A DNA stretch of 64,000 nucleotides from Hydrogenophaga sp. (GTDB taxonomy: Bacteria; Pseudomonadota; Gammaproteobacteria; Burkholderiales; Burkholderiaceae_C). Positions 45,014 to 56,715 of the stretch are shown piece after piece. Numbering within the stretch: the first letter of the stretch is position 1; each line of letters starts with the position of its first letter. The notes below the pieces were generated by a model. The model was not told the origin of the DNA. It ran no database searches and saw only the letters and a program-made list of their open reading frames with translations. Where the stretch lies: positions 1 through 64,000 of the forward strand of contig JACVCO010000006.1 of the NCBI GenBank assembly GCA_016741995.1, read 5' to 3'. Position numbers and translations under genes: made by a program.

Positions 45014-46410
45014 TTCGCCAACTCCATGATTCGTCCCGCCACCGCACCGATGGAACCCGCGCCCATGCACAGCACCACGTCGCCGTCGCGCCCGTTGTCG
45101 AGCACGGCCTGCGGCATGGCGGCGATGTCATCGACGAACACCGGTTCGAGCTTGCCGGCCACGCGCAGGGCGCGCGCCAGCGAGCGGCCGTCGGCCGCCA
45201 CGATGGGCGCCTCGCCCGCGGCATAGACCTCGGCCAGCAACACCGCGTCGGCCTGGCCGATGACCTTGACGAAGTCCTCGAAGCAATCGCGCGTGCGGGT
45301 GTAGCGGTGCGGCTGGAAAGCCAGCACCAGGCGGCGGCCCGGAAACGCGCCGCGCGCGGCGGCGATGGTTGCGGCCATCTCCACCGGGTGGTGGCCGTAG
45401 TCGTCCACCACGGTGAGGTGGCCGCCCGTGGACAGCGCGGCCTCGCCATAGCGCTGGAAGCGCCGGCCCACGCCCTTGAACCCGGCGAGCGCCTTGAGCA
45501 CCGCTTCATCGGGGGCACCGAGCTCCACCGCGATGCCGATGGCCGCGAGCGCGTTGAGCACGTTGTGCTGGCCGGGCAGGTTGAGCACCACGTCCAGGTC
45601 GGGCAGGGCCACGCCGTTGCGGCGCTGCACGGTGAAGTGCATCTGGCCACCCACCGCGCGCACGTTGACCGCGCGCACCTGCGCGTCGTCGCTGACGATG
45701 CCGTAGCTGGTGATGGGGCGCGCGATCTGCGGCAGGATTTCGCGGATCGCGGCGTCGTCCACGCACACCACGGCCGCGCCGTAGAACGGCATCTTGTGCA
45801 GGAACTCCACGAACGCGGCCTTCAGGCGGCCGAAGTCGTGGCCGTAGGTGTCCATGTGGTCGGCGTCGATGTTGGTGATCACCGCGATCATGGGCAGCAG
45901 GTTCAGGAACGAGGCGTCGGATTCGTCGGCCTCGACCACGATGTACTCGCCGCTGCCCAGGGCCGCGTTGGCGCCTGCGCTGTTCAGGCGCCCGCCGATC
46001 ACGAAGGTCGGGTCCATGCCAGCCTCGGCGAGCACGCTGGCCACCAAGCTGGTGGTCGTCGTCTTGCCGTGCGTGCCGGCGATGGCCACGCCCTTCTGCA
46101 GGCGCATCAGTTCGGCCAGCATCACGGCGCGCGGCACCACGGGGATCAGCTTCGCGTGCGCCGCCACCACCTCGGGGTTGTCGGCCTTCACCGCGGTGGA
46201 GGTGACGATGGCGTCGGCGCCCTCGATGTGTTTCGCGTCGTGCCCGGCGTGCACCTGCGCGCCCAGCGCGGCCAGGCGGCGCGTGGTGGCGCTGTCGCCC
46301 AGGTCGCTGCCCGAAATGCGGTAGCCTTGGTTGAGCAGCACCTCGGCGATGCCGCTCATGCCCGCGCCGCCGATGCCGACGAAATGAATGTGGCGGATGG
46401 CGTGCTTCAT
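45010..46410 (-). CDS. murC: UDP-N-acetylmuramate--L-alanine ligase
   Basis: MurC (466 aa) adds the first amino acid to UDP-MurNAc. It has the UDP-binding [17 protein letters not shown] and P-loop [12 protein letters not shown], and [10 protein letters not shown]. The start at 46410 overlaps the murG stop (ATGA); reading further upstream enters murG antisense sense-frame noise. Confidence 0.96.
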   Translation of the reverse strand: MKHAIRHIHFVGIGGAGMSGIAEVLLNQGYRISGSDLGDSATTRRLAALGAQVHAGHDAKHIEGADAIVTSTAVKADNPEVVAAHAKLIPVVPRAVMLAELMRLQKGVAIAGTHGKTTTTSLVASVLAEAGMDPTFVIGGRLNSAGANAALGSGEYIVVEADESDASFLNLLPMIAVITNIDADHMDTYGHDFGRLKAAFVEFLHKMPFYGAAVVCVDDAAIREILPQIARPITSYGIVSDDAQVRAVNVRAVGGQMHFTVQRRNGVALPDLDVVLNLPGQHNVLNALAAIGIAVELGAPDEAVLKALAGFKGVGRRFQRYGEAALSTGGHLTVVDDYGHHPVEMAATIAAARGAFPGRRLVLAFQPHRYTRTRDCFEDFVKVIGQADAVLLAEVYAAGEAPIVAADGRSLARALRVAGKLEPVFVDDIAAMPQAVLDNGRDGDVVLCMGAGSIGAVAGRIMELAK

Positions 46411-47486
46411 GCCGTTCGGACTTTCGCGAGTTCGGCGCAAGCGCCCACCACGGCCTCGACCGCGCCGGTCTTGGCGACCGTGCGGGCTTTCTCGGCCATG
46501 GCCAGCAGTTGCGCGCGGTCCAGCCCCTGGAGCAGGACCGCGAGTTTTTCGGGGGTGAGGCCGGCCTGCGCTTCGAGCCAGGCGGCGCCTGCGTCGACCA
46601 GGAAACGCGCGTTGTGCGTCTGGTGGTCGTCCACCGCGGCGGGGAACGGGACCAGCAGCGAAGCGGCGCCCACGGCGGCGAGTTCGGTCACGGTGCTGGC
46701 ACCGGCGCGCGCGATCACGAGGTCGGCACGGGCGTAGGCGCTGGCGGTGTCCTCGATGAAGGGGGTGCACTCGGCCTGCACACCGGCGGCGGTGTAGTTC
46801 GCACGCAGCTCGTCGATCTGCTTCTCCCCGCTCTGGTGCAGCACCGTCGGGCGTTGCGCCTGGGGAATGAGCGCCAGCGCCTGCGGCACGATGCGGTTGA
46901 GCGCCTGCGCGCCCAGGCTGCCCCCCACCACGAGCAGGTTCAACGGCCCGTTGCGGCCGGCAAAGCGTTCGGCGGGCGCGGGCTGGTTCAGGAAGGCCTC
47001 GCGCAGCGGGTTGCCCACCCACTCGGCCTTGGCCAGCGCGTCCGGGAAGGCGTTGAAGCGGCGGTCCGCCACCTCGGCCAATACCTTGTTCGTGAGGCCG
47101 GCCACCGAGTTCTGCTCGTGCAGCACCAGGGGCTTGCCCAGCAGCACGCCCATCATTCCGCCGGGGAAGGTGATGTAGCCGCCCAGGCCCACCAGCACGT
47201 CGGGCTTCACGCGGCGCACCACCTGCAGGCTCTGCCAGAACGCGCGCAGCAGGTTCAGCGGCAGCAGCAGCTTGGTGAGCAGGCCCTTGCCACGCAGGCC
47301 ACCGAACTGCACCGCTTCGAGCGGAAAGCCGCGCGGCGGCACGAGTCGGCTTTCCATGCTGCCGGGCGCGCCCAGCCAGTGCACACGCCAGCCGCGCGCA
47401 CGCAGCGCCTCGGCCACGGCCAGGCCGGGGAAGATGTGGCCACCGGTGCCGCCGGCCATCACGAGGGCGCAGGGTTCCCGGGTCAC
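46407..47486 (-). CDS. murG: UDP-GlcNAc:lipid I transferase MurG
   Basis: MurG (359 aa) converts lipid I to lipid II. Glycine-rich loops [15 protein letters not shown] and [22 protein letters not shown], and the nucleotide-sugar site region [21 protein letters not shown] are present. The GTG at 47486 overlaps the ftsW stop by 4 bp (GTGA). Confidence 0.95.
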   Translation of the reverse strand: MTREPCALVMAGGTGGHIFPGLAVAEALRARGWRVHWLGAPGSMESRLVPPRGFPLEAVQFGGLRGKGLLTKLLLPLNLLRAFWQSLQVVRRVKPDVLVGLGGYITFPGGMMGVLLGKPLVLHEQNSVAGLTNKVLAEVADRRFNAFPDALAKAEWVGNPLREAFLNQPAPAERFAGRNGPLNLLVVGGSLGAQALNRIVPQALALIPQAQRPTVLHQSGEKQIDELRANYTAAGVQAECTPFIEDTASAYARADLVIARAGASTVTELAAVGAASLLVPFPAAVDDHQTHNARFLVDAGAAWLEAQAGLTPEKLAVLLQGLDRAQLLAMAEKARTVAKTGAVEAVVGACAELAKVRTA

Positions 47487-48796
47487 GACCGCCCCCCCTT
47501 CATCATCTGGCGGTTCTCGTAGTCCACCCGCATCACGATCGCCAGCGCGATCAGGTTGAGCAGGATGGCCGAGCCGCCGTAGCTCATGAAAGGCAGCGTG
47601 AGGCCCTTGGTGGGCAGCGCGCCCAGGTTCACACCGATGTTGATGAAGGCCTGGAAGCCGAACCACAGGCCCACGCCCTGCGCCACCAACCCGGCGAAGA
47701 CCTGGTCGAGCGCGATGGCCTGGCGGCCGATGTGCATGATGCGCCGCGTCATCCACAGGAACAGGCCGATGAGCGTGACCACGCCCACGAGGCCGAACTC
47801 CTCGCCGATCACCGCGAGCAGGAAATCGGTGTGCGCCTCGGGCAGCCAGTTGAGCTTTTCCACGCTGCCGCCCAGGCCGACACCGAAGACCTCGCCACGG
47901 CCGAAGGCGATGAGCGCGTGCGAAAGTTGGTAGCCCTTGCCCAGCGCGTGTTCCGCGCTCCACGGATCCAGGTAGGCAAAGATGCGCTCGCGCCGCCATT
48001 CGCTGGCCATGATCATCAGCGCGAAGGCCGTGACCACCACCGCAGCGATGAGAAAGAACATGCGCGCGTTCACGCCACCCAGGAACAGGATACCCATGGC
48101 GATGACGACGATCACCATGAAGGCGCCCATGTCGGGCTGGGCCAGCAGCAGCATGCCCACCACGCCCAGCGCCACCGCCATGGGCAGCACCGCTTGCCAG
48201 AAGTTCTGCTTGATCTCCATCTTGCGGACCATGTAGCTGCACGCATAGAGCAGCACCGCCAGCTTGCCGAGCTCGGACGGCTGGAAGTTCATGACGCCCA
48301 GCGACATCCAGCGCCGTGCGCCGTTGACGCCCTTGCCGATGAAGGGAATGAGCACCAGCACCATGAGCACCAGCGCCAACGCAAACAGCCACGGCGCAAC
48401 ACGCTCCCAGGTCTTGAGCGGTACCTGGAACACCAGCAACGCCGTGACCACGCCGATGCCCATGGACAGGGCGTGCCGCAGCACGAAGTGCGTGTGCGCG
48501 TAGTTGGCAAAGCGCGGGTTGTCGGGCAACGCGATCGAGGCCGAATACACCATCACCAGGCCCCAGGCGAGCAAGGCCACCACCACCCACATCAGCGGTT
48601 GGTCGAAACCGGTCTCGCGCACGGCCACGCCGCGCTGGCGGCCGTAGCTGCGGCTGGACAGGCGCACCGGGATGTCGCCCACGCCGGCACCGGCCAGGCC
48701 ACCCGCCCAGGACGGCAGTGCGCCGAGCAAGCGCGCGCGCAGCGCGGCCCAACGTCCTTCGGACTCGGTCACGGTATTCGCCTTGCGTCGGCTCAC
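47483..48796 (-). CDS. ftsW: Divisome peptidoglycan polymerase FtsW
   Basis: FtsW (437 aa, SEDS family) is the septal glycan polymerase partner of FtsI. It has an extended N-terminus of about 65 residues before the first helix, then ten helices with [18 protein letters not shown] and [12 protein letters not shown]. The GTG start overlaps the murD stop (GTGA). It is paralogous to rodA at 32 kb. Confidence 0.95.
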   Translation of the reverse strand: MSRRKANTVTESEGRWAALRARLLGALPSWAGGLAGAGVGDIPVRLSSRSYGRQRGVAVRETGFDQPLMWVVVALLAWGLVMVYSASIALPDNPRFANYAHTHFVLRHALSMGIGVVTALLVFQVPLKTWERVAPWLFALALVLMVLVLIPFIGKGVNGARRWMSLGVMNFQPSELGKLAVLLYACSYMVRKMEIKQNFWQAVLPMAVALGVVGMLLLAQPDMGAFMVIVVIAMGILFLGGVNARMFFLIAAVVVTAFALMIMASEWRRERIFAYLDPWSAEHALGKGYQLSHALIAFGRGEVFGVGLGGSVEKLNWLPEAHTDFLLAVIGEEFGLVGVVTLIGLFLWMTRRIMHIGRQAIALDQVFAGLVAQGVGLWFGFQAFINIGVNLGALPTKGLTLPFMSYGGSAILLNLIALAIVMRVDYENRQMMKGGRS

Positions 48797-50580
48797 AACC
48801 CACCCTCCAGGCTCATGCCGTGGTTTTCGGCCAGCTCGCGCACGGCGGCCACAAACACCTCGGCGCGGTGCACGTAGTTCCTGAACTGGTCGAGGCTCGC
48901 GCAGGCCGGCGACATCAGCACCGCGTCGCCCGATTGCGCGAGCTCGGCGGCGAGAGCGACCGCGGCGGACAGCTCGCCCGCGTCGTGCATGGGCACGCCC
49001 GCGGCCTGCAAGGCTTCGGCCACCGCGGCGCGCAGCAGCGGCGCGTCGCGGCCGATGAAGACCACGGCGCGCGCGTGGCGCGCGAGCGGTGCGGCCAGCG
49101 GCGCGAAATCCTGCCCCTTGCCATCGCCACCGAGGATGACGACCAGCCGGCGCTCGGCACCCAGGCCGTTCACGGCCGCGAGCGTGGCGCCCACGTTGGT
49201 GCCTTTGCTGTCGTCGAAGTACTCCACACCCTCGACGATGGCCACGGGCTCCACGCGGTGCGGCTCGCCGCGGTATTCGCGCAGGCCGTGCAGCATGGGG
49301 CCGAGCGGCGCACCGGTGGATGTGGCCAGCGCGAGCGCCGCCAGCGCGTTGGCTGCGTTGTGGCGTCCGCGGATGCGCAGCGCCTCGGCGGGCATGAGGC
49401 GCTGGAAGTAGACCTCTTCGTCCTCCTGCGCCTTGCCCTTCGAACGCGTCTCGTCGAGTGCGAGAGCGCGCACGAGCCAGGTCATGCCGTTGACGGTTTC
49501 CAGGCCCCAGTCGCCGGGGCGCGTGGGCGCGTCGAGCCCGAAGGTGGTCCAGGGGCGTGCAGGCACCTGGCGGTTGCGGTTGCCGATCTTGACCGTGACC
49601 AGGCCGGGCTTCATGGCGAGCACGCGCGCGTCGTCGCGGTTGAGCACCATGAGCGCCTGCGCACCGAACACCGCGGCCTTGGCCTGGGCGTACGCCTCCA
49701 TGCTGCCGTGCCAGTCGAGGTGGTCTTCGGTGAGGTTGAGCACGGTGGACGCGCTGGGCACCGAGGCCCAGGCGCCTTGCGCGGTGCCGTCGAGCTGGAA
49801 GCTGGAGAGTTCGAGCACCCAGGCGCGCGGCAGGTGCGGCGCGGGCGGGGGCTCGGCGGGCGGGGGCACGAGCTGCGTCTCCGCCTCGTCATCGGGCAGA
49901 CCGGGCAAGGGCTCCTCGTCGTCCTCGCGCTCGTCGGCTTCCGTGGCGGCGGGGGTGGTGGCGCCGTCGGGCGCTGTCGCGCTTTCAACGGCCTGCCCGG
50001 CGGCCTGCTGTGCCGCTTGTTCGGCGGCTTCGGCCGCGGCGCGTTCGTCGTCCGCCCGCTGCGCCACGGCCTCGGCGTCGAGCGCGGCGGACAGCATGTC
50101 GAGCATCGCGGGGCCGATGTTGCCGGCCACCGCCACGGGCCAACCCGCGCGCTGCAGCAACAGCCCGGTGAGCGCGGTCACGGTGGTCTTGCCGTTGGTG
50201 CCGGTGATGGCCAGCACCTTGGGGCGGTAGGGGAAACGCTCGCGCTGCGCGAGCGCTTGCAGCGCCTGGGCGAACAGGTCGAGCTCGGTGAGCACGGGCA
50301 CGCCTGCGGCCTGCGCGTGCGCGAACACGGCCTGCAACGCATCGGGCGCCAGGCCGGGGCTGCGCGCCACCAGGGCCCAGGGTTCGCGGCCGAGCAGGTT
50401 CTCGTCGAACGCACCGCTCACGAACGTGGCCTGCGGGCAATCGGCGCGCAGCGCGCCGAGCTGCGGCGGCGCATCGCGCGTGTCGGCCACGGTCACGCGC
50501 GCGCCCTGGCGCACGCACCAGCGCGCCATCGACAGGCCGGAGGCGCCGAGACCGAGGACGAGGACGGGCTGGTCGTTCAT
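48793..50580 (-). CDS. murD: UDP-MurNAc-L-Ala--D-Glu ligase, with large insertion
   Basis: MurD (595 aa; usual length about 440-500) adds D-glutamate. Core motifs are [14 protein letters not shown]-loop GTNGKTTV (127-134), [21 protein letters not shown] and [12 protein letters not shown]. Between [12 protein letters not shown] and [10 protein letters not shown], where E. coli has about a dozen residues, there are about 87 (164-250), rich in Ala, Glu, Gln and Pro and probably disordered. A second smaller insertion lies near 345-385. The ATG overlaps the mraY stop by 4 bp. Confidence 0.94.
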   Translation of the reverse strand: MNDQPVLVLGLGASGLSMARWCVRQGARVTVADTRDAPPQLGALRADCPQATFVSGAFDENLLGREPWALVARSPGLAPDALQAVFAHAQAAGVPVLTELDLFAQALQALAQRERFPYRPKVLAITGTNGKTTVTALTGLLLQRAGWPVAVAGNIGPAMLDMLSAALDAEAVAQRADDERAAAEAAEQAAQQAAGQAVESATAPDGATTPAATEADEREDDEEPLPGLPDDEAETQLVPPPAEPPPAPHLPRAWVLELSSFQLDGTAQGAWASVPSASTVLNLTEDHLDWHGSMEAYAQAKAAVFGAQALMVLNRDDARVLAMKPGLVTVKIGNRNRQVPARPWTTFGLDAPTRPGDWGLETVNGMTWLVRALALDETRSKGKAQEDEEVYFQRLMPAEALRIRGRHNAANALAALALATSTGAPLGPMLHGLREYRGEPHRVEPVAIVEGVEYFDDSKGTNVGATLAAVNGLGAERRLVVILGGDGKGQDFAPLAAPLARHARAVVFIGRDAPLLRAAVAEALQAAGVPMHDAGELSAAVALAAELAQSGDAVLMSPACASLDQFRNYVHRAEVFVAAVRELAENHGMSLEGGL

Positions 50581-51755
50581 CGCAGCTTCAGCGTGGACAG
50601 GCCCACGAGGCACAACAGCATGGTGATGATCCAGAAGCGCACCACGACCTGCGTTTCCTTCCAGCCCTTCTTCTCGAAGTGGTGGTGCAGCGGCGCCATC
50701 TGGAACAGGCGCCGGCCTTCGCCATAGCGCTTCTTGGTGTACTTGAAGTAGCTCACCTGCAGCATCACCGACAGCGCTTCGACCACGAAGATGCCACCCA
50801 TGATGGCCAGCAGGATCTCCTGGCGCACGATGACGGCGATGGTGCCGAGCGCGCCACCGAGCGCGAGCGCGCCGACGTCGCCCATGAAGACCTGCGCCGG
50901 GTGGGTGTTGAACCACAGGAAGGCCAGGCCCGCGCCGGCCATGGCGGCGCAGAAGATGAGCAGTTCGCCCGCGCCGGGAATGTGCGGCAGCAGCAGGTAG
51001 CGCGCGAACACCGCATTGCCGGTGGCGTAGGCGAAGACACCCAGCGCCGAGCCCACCATCACCACCGGCATGATGGCCAGGCCGTCGAGACCGTCGGTGA
51101 GGTTGACCGCGTTGCTCGCGCCCACGATGACGAGGTAGGTGAGGATGACGAAACCGGCCACGCCCAGGGGGTAACTCACTTCCTTGAAGAAGGGCACGAG
51201 GAAACCCGACTGCGGCGGCAGATCGACCGTGAAGCCGGACTTGACCCAGGCGATGAAGAGCTCGAACACGCGCGCGTTGCTGGTCTCGGAGACCGCGAAC
51301 ACGAGGTAGAACGCCGCGATCAGGCCGATCACCGATTGCCAGAAGTACTTCTCGCGCGAGGGCATGCCTTCGGGGTTCTTGTGCACCACCTTGCGCCAGT
51401 CGTCGGCCCAGCCAATGGCACCGAAGCCCAGCGTCACGAGCAGCACGATCCACACGAAGCGGTTGCTCCAGTTGAACCACAACAGCGTGGACAACGCGAT
51501 CGCGAACAGGATCAGCACGCCGCCCATGGTGGGCGTGCCGCCTTTGGAGAGATGCGTCTGCATCGCGTACTCACGGATCGGCTGACCGATCTTGAGCGCG
51601 GCGAGACGGCGGATGAACCACGGACCGGCGACCAGACCGACAACGAGCGCGGTCATGGCAGCCATCACGGCGCGGAAGGTGAGGTACTGGAAGACGCGCA
51701 GGAAGCCCAGGTCGGGGGAAAGGCCCTGCAGCCAGAGGGCGATGCTAGGCAGCAT
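50577..51755 (-). CDS. mraY: Phospho-MurNAc-pentapeptide transferase
   Basis: MraY (392 aa) makes lipid I on the inner membrane. About ten helices are visible, with [33 protein letters not shown] (catalytic Asp) and the C-terminal [12 protein letters not shown]. It overlaps murF by 11 bp. Confidence 0.97.
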   Translation of the reverse strand: MLPSIALWLQGLSPDLGFLRVFQYLTFRAVMAAMTALVVGLVAGPWFIRRLAALKIGQPIREYAMQTHLSKGGTPTMGGVLILFAIALSTLLWFNWSNRFVWIVLLVTLGFGAIGWADDWRKVVHKNPEGMPSREKYFWQSVIGLIAAFYLVFAVSETSNARVFELFIAWVKSGFTVDLPPQSGFLVPFFKEVSYPLGVAGFVILTYLVIVGASNAVNLTDGLDGLAIMPVVMVGSALGVFAYATGNAVFARYLLLPHIPGAGELLIFCAAMAGAGLAFLWFNTHPAQVFMGDVGALALGGALGTIAVIVRQEILLAIMGGIFVVEALSVMLQVSYFKYTKKRYGEGRRLFQMAPLHHHFEKKGWKETQVVVRFWIITMLLCLVGLSTLKLR

Positions 51756-53172
51756 GGGAGGCGTCCTTGTCGTTGGGGGTCTGCGTGGGGTCGAGTGCGC
51801 GCACGGCCTGCACCACGCGTTCCATGCGCATGAAGCGCGAGCCTTTCACGAGCACGCTGCCCACCGCGCCGGTGGCCACCTCGGCCGCCACGTCCGCGGC
51901 CAGCGCGGCCACGTCGGCCACGTGTTGCGGTGCCGGTTCGGCGGCCGCGCGCAAGGCAGTGACGGCGTCAAGCATGTGCGCACCGCTCACACGCACTTCG
52001 TCGACACCGCGCGCGAAGGCATGGCGCAGCACCTCGAGGTGGAAGGCCTGGGCCTGGTCGCCGACCTCGCCCATGTCGCCCAGCACCAGCAGGTGCGGGC
52101 CGGGCAGCGTGGCCAGCACTTCGATGGCGGCGCGCACGGAATCGGGGTTGGCGTTGTAGCTGTCGTCCACCAGCGTGACGACGCGGCCACCGACCTGCAG
52201 CGCGATCGCACGCGAACGGCCACCCACGGGCTCGAAGGCCTCGAGGCCTTGCACCACCGCGGCCAGCGGCACACCAGCGGCCAGGGCGCAGGCCGCAGCC
52301 GCCAGGGCGTTGCGCACGTTGTGGCGGCCCGCGATGCGCAGCGTGCATTCGGCGTCGCCCGCGGGTGTGGCCATGTGCAGCGACCAGGCCTCACCAAGCC
52401 AGCGGTACGAATGCGCGCGCACGCCGGCCTCGGGGTCGACGTCGCTGAACGTGAGCACGCGGCGGGCACCGGCGAGCGACTGCCAGACGGGCGTGTGCAC
52501 GTCGTCGCTCGGGAACACGGCGGTGCCGTCGGTGCCGAGGGCGCCGATGACGGCACCGTTCTCGCGCGCCACCGCCTCCACCGTGGCCATGAACTCCTGG
52601 TGCTCGCGCTGCGCGTTGTTCACCAGCGCCACGGTGGGTGCGGCGATGGCGGCAAGCTGGGCGATCTCGCCCGGGTGGTTCATGCCGAGCTCGACCACCG
52701 AGCAGCGGTGTTCGGCCGTGAGGCGCAGCAGCGTGAGCGGCACGCCGATGTCGTTGTTGAAGTTGCCTTGCGTGGCGTGCGCCGCCGCGCCCGCGTGCGC
52801 GCGCAGGATGCTCGCGATCATCTGCGTGACGGTGGTCTTGCCGTTGCTGCCGGTGACCGCGATCAGGGGCAGCGCGAATTGCACGCGCCAGTCGCGGGCG
52901 AGTTGGAGCAGCGCGGCGCGCGTGTCGGGCACTTCCACGCCCGCCAGGCCCGCGGCCTGCAAGCCCTGGTGCGCGATGGCGCCCACCGCGCCCGCCGCAG
53001 CGGCCTGGGGCAGGAAGTCGTGCGCATCGAAGCGTTCACCTTTCAGCGCCACGAACAGATCGCCCGCGCGCAGGCTGCGCGTGTCGGTGTGCACGCGCAG
53101 CACGGCCTGGGCCATGTGCCCCACGGGGCGCGCGCCGGCCAGGCCTGGCAACAGGTCCGCGATGGTCTTCAT
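51745..53172 (-). CDS. murF: UDP-MurNAc-tripeptide--D-Ala-D-Ala ligase
   Basis: MurF (475 aa) adds the D-Ala-D-Ala dipeptide made by Ddl. It shows [16 protein letters not shown]-loop [24 protein letters not shown] and [14 protein letters not shown]. The ATG at 53172 overlaps the murE stop by 4 bp. Confidence 0.96.
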   Translation of the reverse strand: MKTIADLLPGLAGARPVGHMAQAVLRVHTDTRSLRAGDLFVALKGERFDAHDFLPQAAAAGAVGAIAHQGLQAAGLAGVEVPDTRAALLQLARDWRVQFALPLIAVTGSNGKTTVTQMIASILRAHAGAAAHATQGNFNNDIGVPLTLLRLTAEHRCSVVELGMNHPGEIAQLAAIAAPTVALVNNAQREHQEFMATVEAVARENGAVIGALGTDGTAVFPSDDVHTPVWQSLAGARRVLTFSDVDPEAGVRAHSYRWLGEAWSLHMATPAGDAECTLRIAGRHNVRNALAAAACALAAGVPLAAVVQGLEAFEPVGGRSRAIALQVGGRVVTLVDDSYNANPDSVRAAIEVLATLPGPHLLVLGDMGEVGDQAQAFHLEVLRHAFARGVDEVRVSGAHMLDAVTALRAAAEPAPQHVADVAALAADVAAEVATGAVGSVLVKGSRFMRMERVVQAVRALDPTQTPNDKDASHAA

Positions 53173-54680
53173 GCCGCCCCTCCCGTGCGCCGGGCCAGCG
53201 CGGCATGCGCCTGCGCGGTGTCGGAGAACGGTGCCTTCACACCGCGGATCTCCTGGTAGTCCTCGTGCCCCTTGCCGGCGATGAGCACCACGTCGGCGGG
53301 GCCGGCCTCGCGCACCGCGAGCGCGATGGCTTCGGCCCGGTCGACGACGGTGCGAACGGCCTTGGGCTTGCGCAGCCCGGCGCGCATCTGCGCCAGGATC
53401 GCCTCGGGGGCTTCGCTGCGCGGGTTGTCGCTCGTGAGCACGGCGTGCGCGGCCTCGCGCTCGGCCACCGCGGCCATGATCGGGCGCTTGACCGGATCGC
53501 GATCGCCACCGCAACCCACCACCACCCAGAGGGCACCGCCGCGCGCCTTGGCGAGCGGCCGCAGGGCCTGCAAGGCCTTTTCGAGTGCGTCGGGCGTGTG
53601 CGCGTAGTCGACCAGCACCAGCGGGGCGTCGGTGGTGTCGCCGCGCACCGCCTCCATGCGGCCGGGCACGGGCGTGAGCGCGCTGCAACCCTGCACCACC
53701 GCACCCATGGGCACGCCCAGTGCGCGGGCGGTGGCGATCACACCCAGCAGGTTGTGCACGTTGTAGCGGCCCACCAGCGGCAGGCTCAGTGCCTGGCGGT
53801 GGCGCTCCTGGCCGTGGCGGTCGCGCTCGACGAGATCGAAGGCCACGCCACCGGGCGTGACGGTGAGCCCTTCAGCCTGCAGGCGGGCCGGCTGGTCGAT
53901 GGCCACCGACCACAGATCCAGGCCACGGCTCGCCAGGCGCTCGATCAGCCCCGCGCCTTTGGGGTCCTCGGCGTTGATCACCGCGGCCTTGAGGCCCGGC
54001 CAATCGAAGAGGCGTTGCTTGGCCAGCCAGTAGGCGTCCATGCTGCCGTGGTAATCGAGGTGGTCCTGCGTGAAGTTGGTGAACACCGCCACGGCCACGC
54101 GCGTGCCGTTGAGCCGACCTTCGACCACACCGATGGACGAGGCCTCGATCGCCACCGCGCGCAGGCCGGCGTCGACGAAATCGCGCAGCTGGTGCTGAAG
54201 CATCACCGGATCGGGCGTGGTGAGGCCGGTGGACACCAGCGTGCTGCCCGGCTGGCCCATGCCCAGCGTGCCCACCACCGCCGCGGGGCGCGCGCAGGCC
54301 GAGAGCAACTGCGCTGCCCACCAGGCGCTGGAGGTTTTTCCGTTGGTGCCGGTGATCGCGATCACGTCGAGTGCACCGCTGGGCTCATGGCAGTACGCGC
54401 TGGCGATGGCACCCGCCTGCGCCTTGAGGCCGGGCACAGCCAGCACGCGCGGGTCGTCGCGGTAGGCGTAAGCCTCCAGGCCTTCGCGCTCGACGATGGC
54501 GGCGCCGGCACCGGCACGCAGGGCGTCGTCCACGAAGCGGCGGCCGTCGGTGGCGGCACCGGGCCAGGCCACGAAGCCATCGCCCGCCCGCACGCGGCGG
54601 CTGTCGCACACCAGCGCACCGGTCACGCTGGCGCGCAGCCAGGTGGCCACGGCCAGCGGGTGCACGAGCGTCTGCACCAT
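53169..54680 (-). CDS. murE: UDP-MurNAc-dipeptide--meso-DAP ligase
   Basis: MurE (503 aa) adds the third residue of the stem peptide. P-loop GTNGKTSSAWW and the DNPRSE motif, which recognises meso-diaminopimelate, show the peptidoglycan is of the normal Gram-negative type. The ATG shares one base with the ftsI stop. Confidence 0.96.
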   Translation of the reverse strand: MVQTLVHPLAVATWLRASVTGALVCDSRRVRAGDGFVAWPGAATDGRRFVDDALRAGAGAAIVEREGLEAYAYRDDPRVLAVPGLKAQAGAIASAYCHEPSGALDVIAITGTNGKTSSAWWAAQLLSACARPAAVVGTLGMGQPGSTLVSTGLTTPDPVMLQHQLRDFVDAGLRAVAIEASSIGVVEGRLNGTRVAVAVFTNFTQDHLDYHGSMDAYWLAKQRLFDWPGLKAAVINAEDPKGAGLIERLASRGLDLWSVAIDQPARLQAEGLTVTPGGVAFDLVERDRHGQERHRQALSLPLVGRYNVHNLLGVIATARALGVPMGAVVQGCSALTPVPGRMEAVRGDTTDAPLVLVDYAHTPDALEKALQALRPLAKARGGALWVVVGCGGDRDPVKRPIMAAVAEREAAHAVLTSDNPRSEAPEAILAQMRAGLRKPKAVRTVVDRAEAIALAVREAGPADVVLIAGKGHEDYQEIRGVKAPFSDTAQAHAALARRTGGAA

Positions 54681-56413
54681 CAGAACGACTCCTCCACGGG
54701 CTCGGCCACGATCTGCGGCTTCACGCTCATGTCGGGCTGCACACCGAGGATGCGCAGCGTCTGCTGCACCGTCTCGCTGAACACGGGCGCGGCCACGAGG
54801 CCGCCGTAGAACTGGCCGTTGTTCGGTTCATCGACCATCACCGCCACCACGATGCGCGGGCTCTCCACCGGCGCCAGCCCCACGAAGACGCTGCGGTACT
54901 TGCCCTCGGCGTAACCGTTGCCTTCCTGCTTGCGGGCCGTGCCGGATTTGCCCCCCACCGAGTACCCCATGGTCTGCGCCCGCGTGCCGGTGCCACCGGG
55001 CTGCACGGCCAGGCCCAGCATGTCGCGCACGGCACGTGCGTTCTCGGCGCTGAACACGCGCACGCCCTGCACGGGCGCGTCGTTCTTGACCAGCGTCAGC
55101 GGGATCATTTCGCCGTCGCGCGCGAAGATGGTGTAGGCCTGCGCGAGCTGGAACAGCGAAGTGGACAGGCCGTAGCCGTAGCTCATGGTGGCCTGCTCGA
55201 TCGGGCGCCAGCTCTTGTAGGGCCGCAGGCGGCCGGCCACCGCGCCCGGGAAAGGCACCTGCGGCTTCTGGCCGAAACCGGCCTGGGCATAGGTCTCCCA
55301 CATCTCGCGCGGGCTCATCTGCATCGCCATCTTCACGGTGCCGACGTTGCTCGACTTCTGGATGATCTGCGCCACCGTGAGGATTTCGGCGGGGTGCGTG
55401 TCGCGGATGGTGGAGCCACCGATCATGATGCGTCCGGGTGCGGTGTGGACGGGCGTGGTCGGTCGCACCATGCCCTTGTCGAGCGCGAGCGCCGCGATGA
55501 AGGGTTTCATCGTCGAACCGGGCTCGAAGGTGTCGGTGAGCACACGGTTGCGCAGCTGCTCGCCGCTGAGGTTGCGGCGGCGGTTCGGGTCGTAGCTCGG
55601 AATGTTCGCCAGCGCCAGCACCTCGCCCGTGACGGTGTCGATCACGATCACGCTGCCGGCCCTGGCCTTGTGGTGTGCCACCGCCTCGCGCAGCTTCTGC
55701 CACGCGAAGTACTGCACCTTGCTGTCGATCGAGAGCTGCAGATCGGGACCGTCCACCGGCGGCACCACGTCGCGCACGTCTTCCACCACACGGCCCAGGC
55801 GGTCCTTGATGACGCGGCGCGAGCCGGCCTTGCCCGCAAGCTGCTGGTTGAAGGCCAGTTCCACGCCTTCCTGGCCACGGTCTTCCACGTTGGTGAAGCC
55901 CACCACATGTGCCGCGGCCTCACCCTCGGGGTACTGGCGCTTGTACTCGCGGCGCTGGTAGATGCCCTTGATATCGAGCGCGGCGATCTTCTTCGCCACC
56001 GGTTCGTCCACCTGGCGCTTGATCCAGACGAAGGTCTTGTCGTCGTCGGCCAGGCGCTTGCGCAGGTCGGCAAGCGGCATCTCGAGCAGGCGCGCGAGAT
56101 CGCGCAGCTTCGGGTGGTTCTTGTCGACGTCTTCGGGGATGGCCCAGATGCTCTCGGCCACCACGCTGGAAGCGAGGATGAGACCGTTGCGGTCGAGCAC
56201 GCGGCCGCGGTTGGCGGGCAGGTCGAGCGTGCGCGCAAAACGCACCTCGCCCTGGCGCTTGAAGAAATCGTTGCCCAGCACCTGCACATAGGCCGCGCGG
56301 CCGGCCAGGCCCGCAAACGCCAGCGCCAGGCAGGCCACGATGAATTTGCTGCGCCACACCGGCGTCTTGCTCGCCAGCAATGGGCTGGAGGTGTAGTTGA
56401 TGCTGCGGCTCAC
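54680..56413 (-). CDS. ftsI: Penicillin-binding protein 3, FtsI
   Basis: FtsI (577 aa) is the septal transpeptidase. It has a short cytoplasmic tail, one membrane helix (about 23-46), a pedestal domain, and the catalytic motifs STMK, SSN and KSGT in order. The GTG start overlaps the ftsL stop by 4 bp. Confidence 0.97.
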   Translation of the reverse strand: MSRSINYTSSPLLASKTPVWRSKFIVACLALAFAGLAGRAAYVQVLGNDFFKRQGEVRFARTLDLPANRGRVLDRNGLILASSVVAESIWAIPEDVDKNHPKLRDLARLLEMPLADLRKRLADDDKTFVWIKRQVDEPVAKKIAALDIKGIYQRREYKRQYPEGEAAAHVVGFTNVEDRGQEGVELAFNQQLAGKAGSRRVIKDRLGRVVEDVRDVVPPVDGPDLQLSIDSKVQYFAWQKLREAVAHHKARAGSVIVIDTVTGEVLALANIPSYDPNRRRNLSGEQLRNRVLTDTFEPGSTMKPFIAALALDKGMVRPTTPVHTAPGRIMIGGSTIRDTHPAEILTVAQIIQKSSNVGTVKMAMQMSPREMWETYAQAGFGQKPQVPFPGAVAGRLRPYKSWRPIEQATMSYGYGLSTSLFQLAQAYTIFARDGEMIPLTLVKNDAPVQGVRVFSAENARAVRDMLGLAVQPGGTGTRAQTMGYSVGGKSGTARKQEGNGYAEGKYRSVFVGLAPVESPRIVVAVMVDEPNNGQFYGGLVAAPVFSETVQQTLRILGVQPDMSVKPQIVAEPVEESF

Positions 56414-56715
56414 CGCGCGCCCTCCCCGGTGGCGGGCGCGCCCGCGGCCGACGAGCGCTCGCTCACGTACTGCGTGATCCCGGGCGTGACCGGGCGCATC
56501 TGCAGCTGGCGCGTGGCCAGTTGCTGCACGCGCGCGGGCGTGGCCTGCGCGCGGCGCTGCACCACGAGCTGCTCGTGATCGGCGTCGAGCCGCTTGCCCT
56601 GCGCCTGCGCACGATCGAGCGCGGCGTAGAGGCGGCGCGATTCGTACTGGGTGTGCACCAGATAGAACGCGCTCGCCAGCACCGCGAGCAACAGGACAAG
56701 GTTGAGGCGGATCAC
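56410..56715 (-). CDS. ftsL: Cell division protein FtsL
   Basis: FtsL (101 aa) is a small bitopic divisome protein with one N-terminal helix (about 2-20) and a leucine-zipper-like periplasmic coiled coil. Identity rests on size, topology and position between rsmH and ftsI. GTG start, overlapping the rsmH stop. Confidence 0.92.
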   Translation of the reverse strand: MIRLNLVLLLAVLASAFYLVHTQYESRRLYAALDRAQAQGKRLDADHEQLVVQRRAQATPARVQQLATRQLQMRPVTPGITQYVSERSSAAGAPATGEGAR

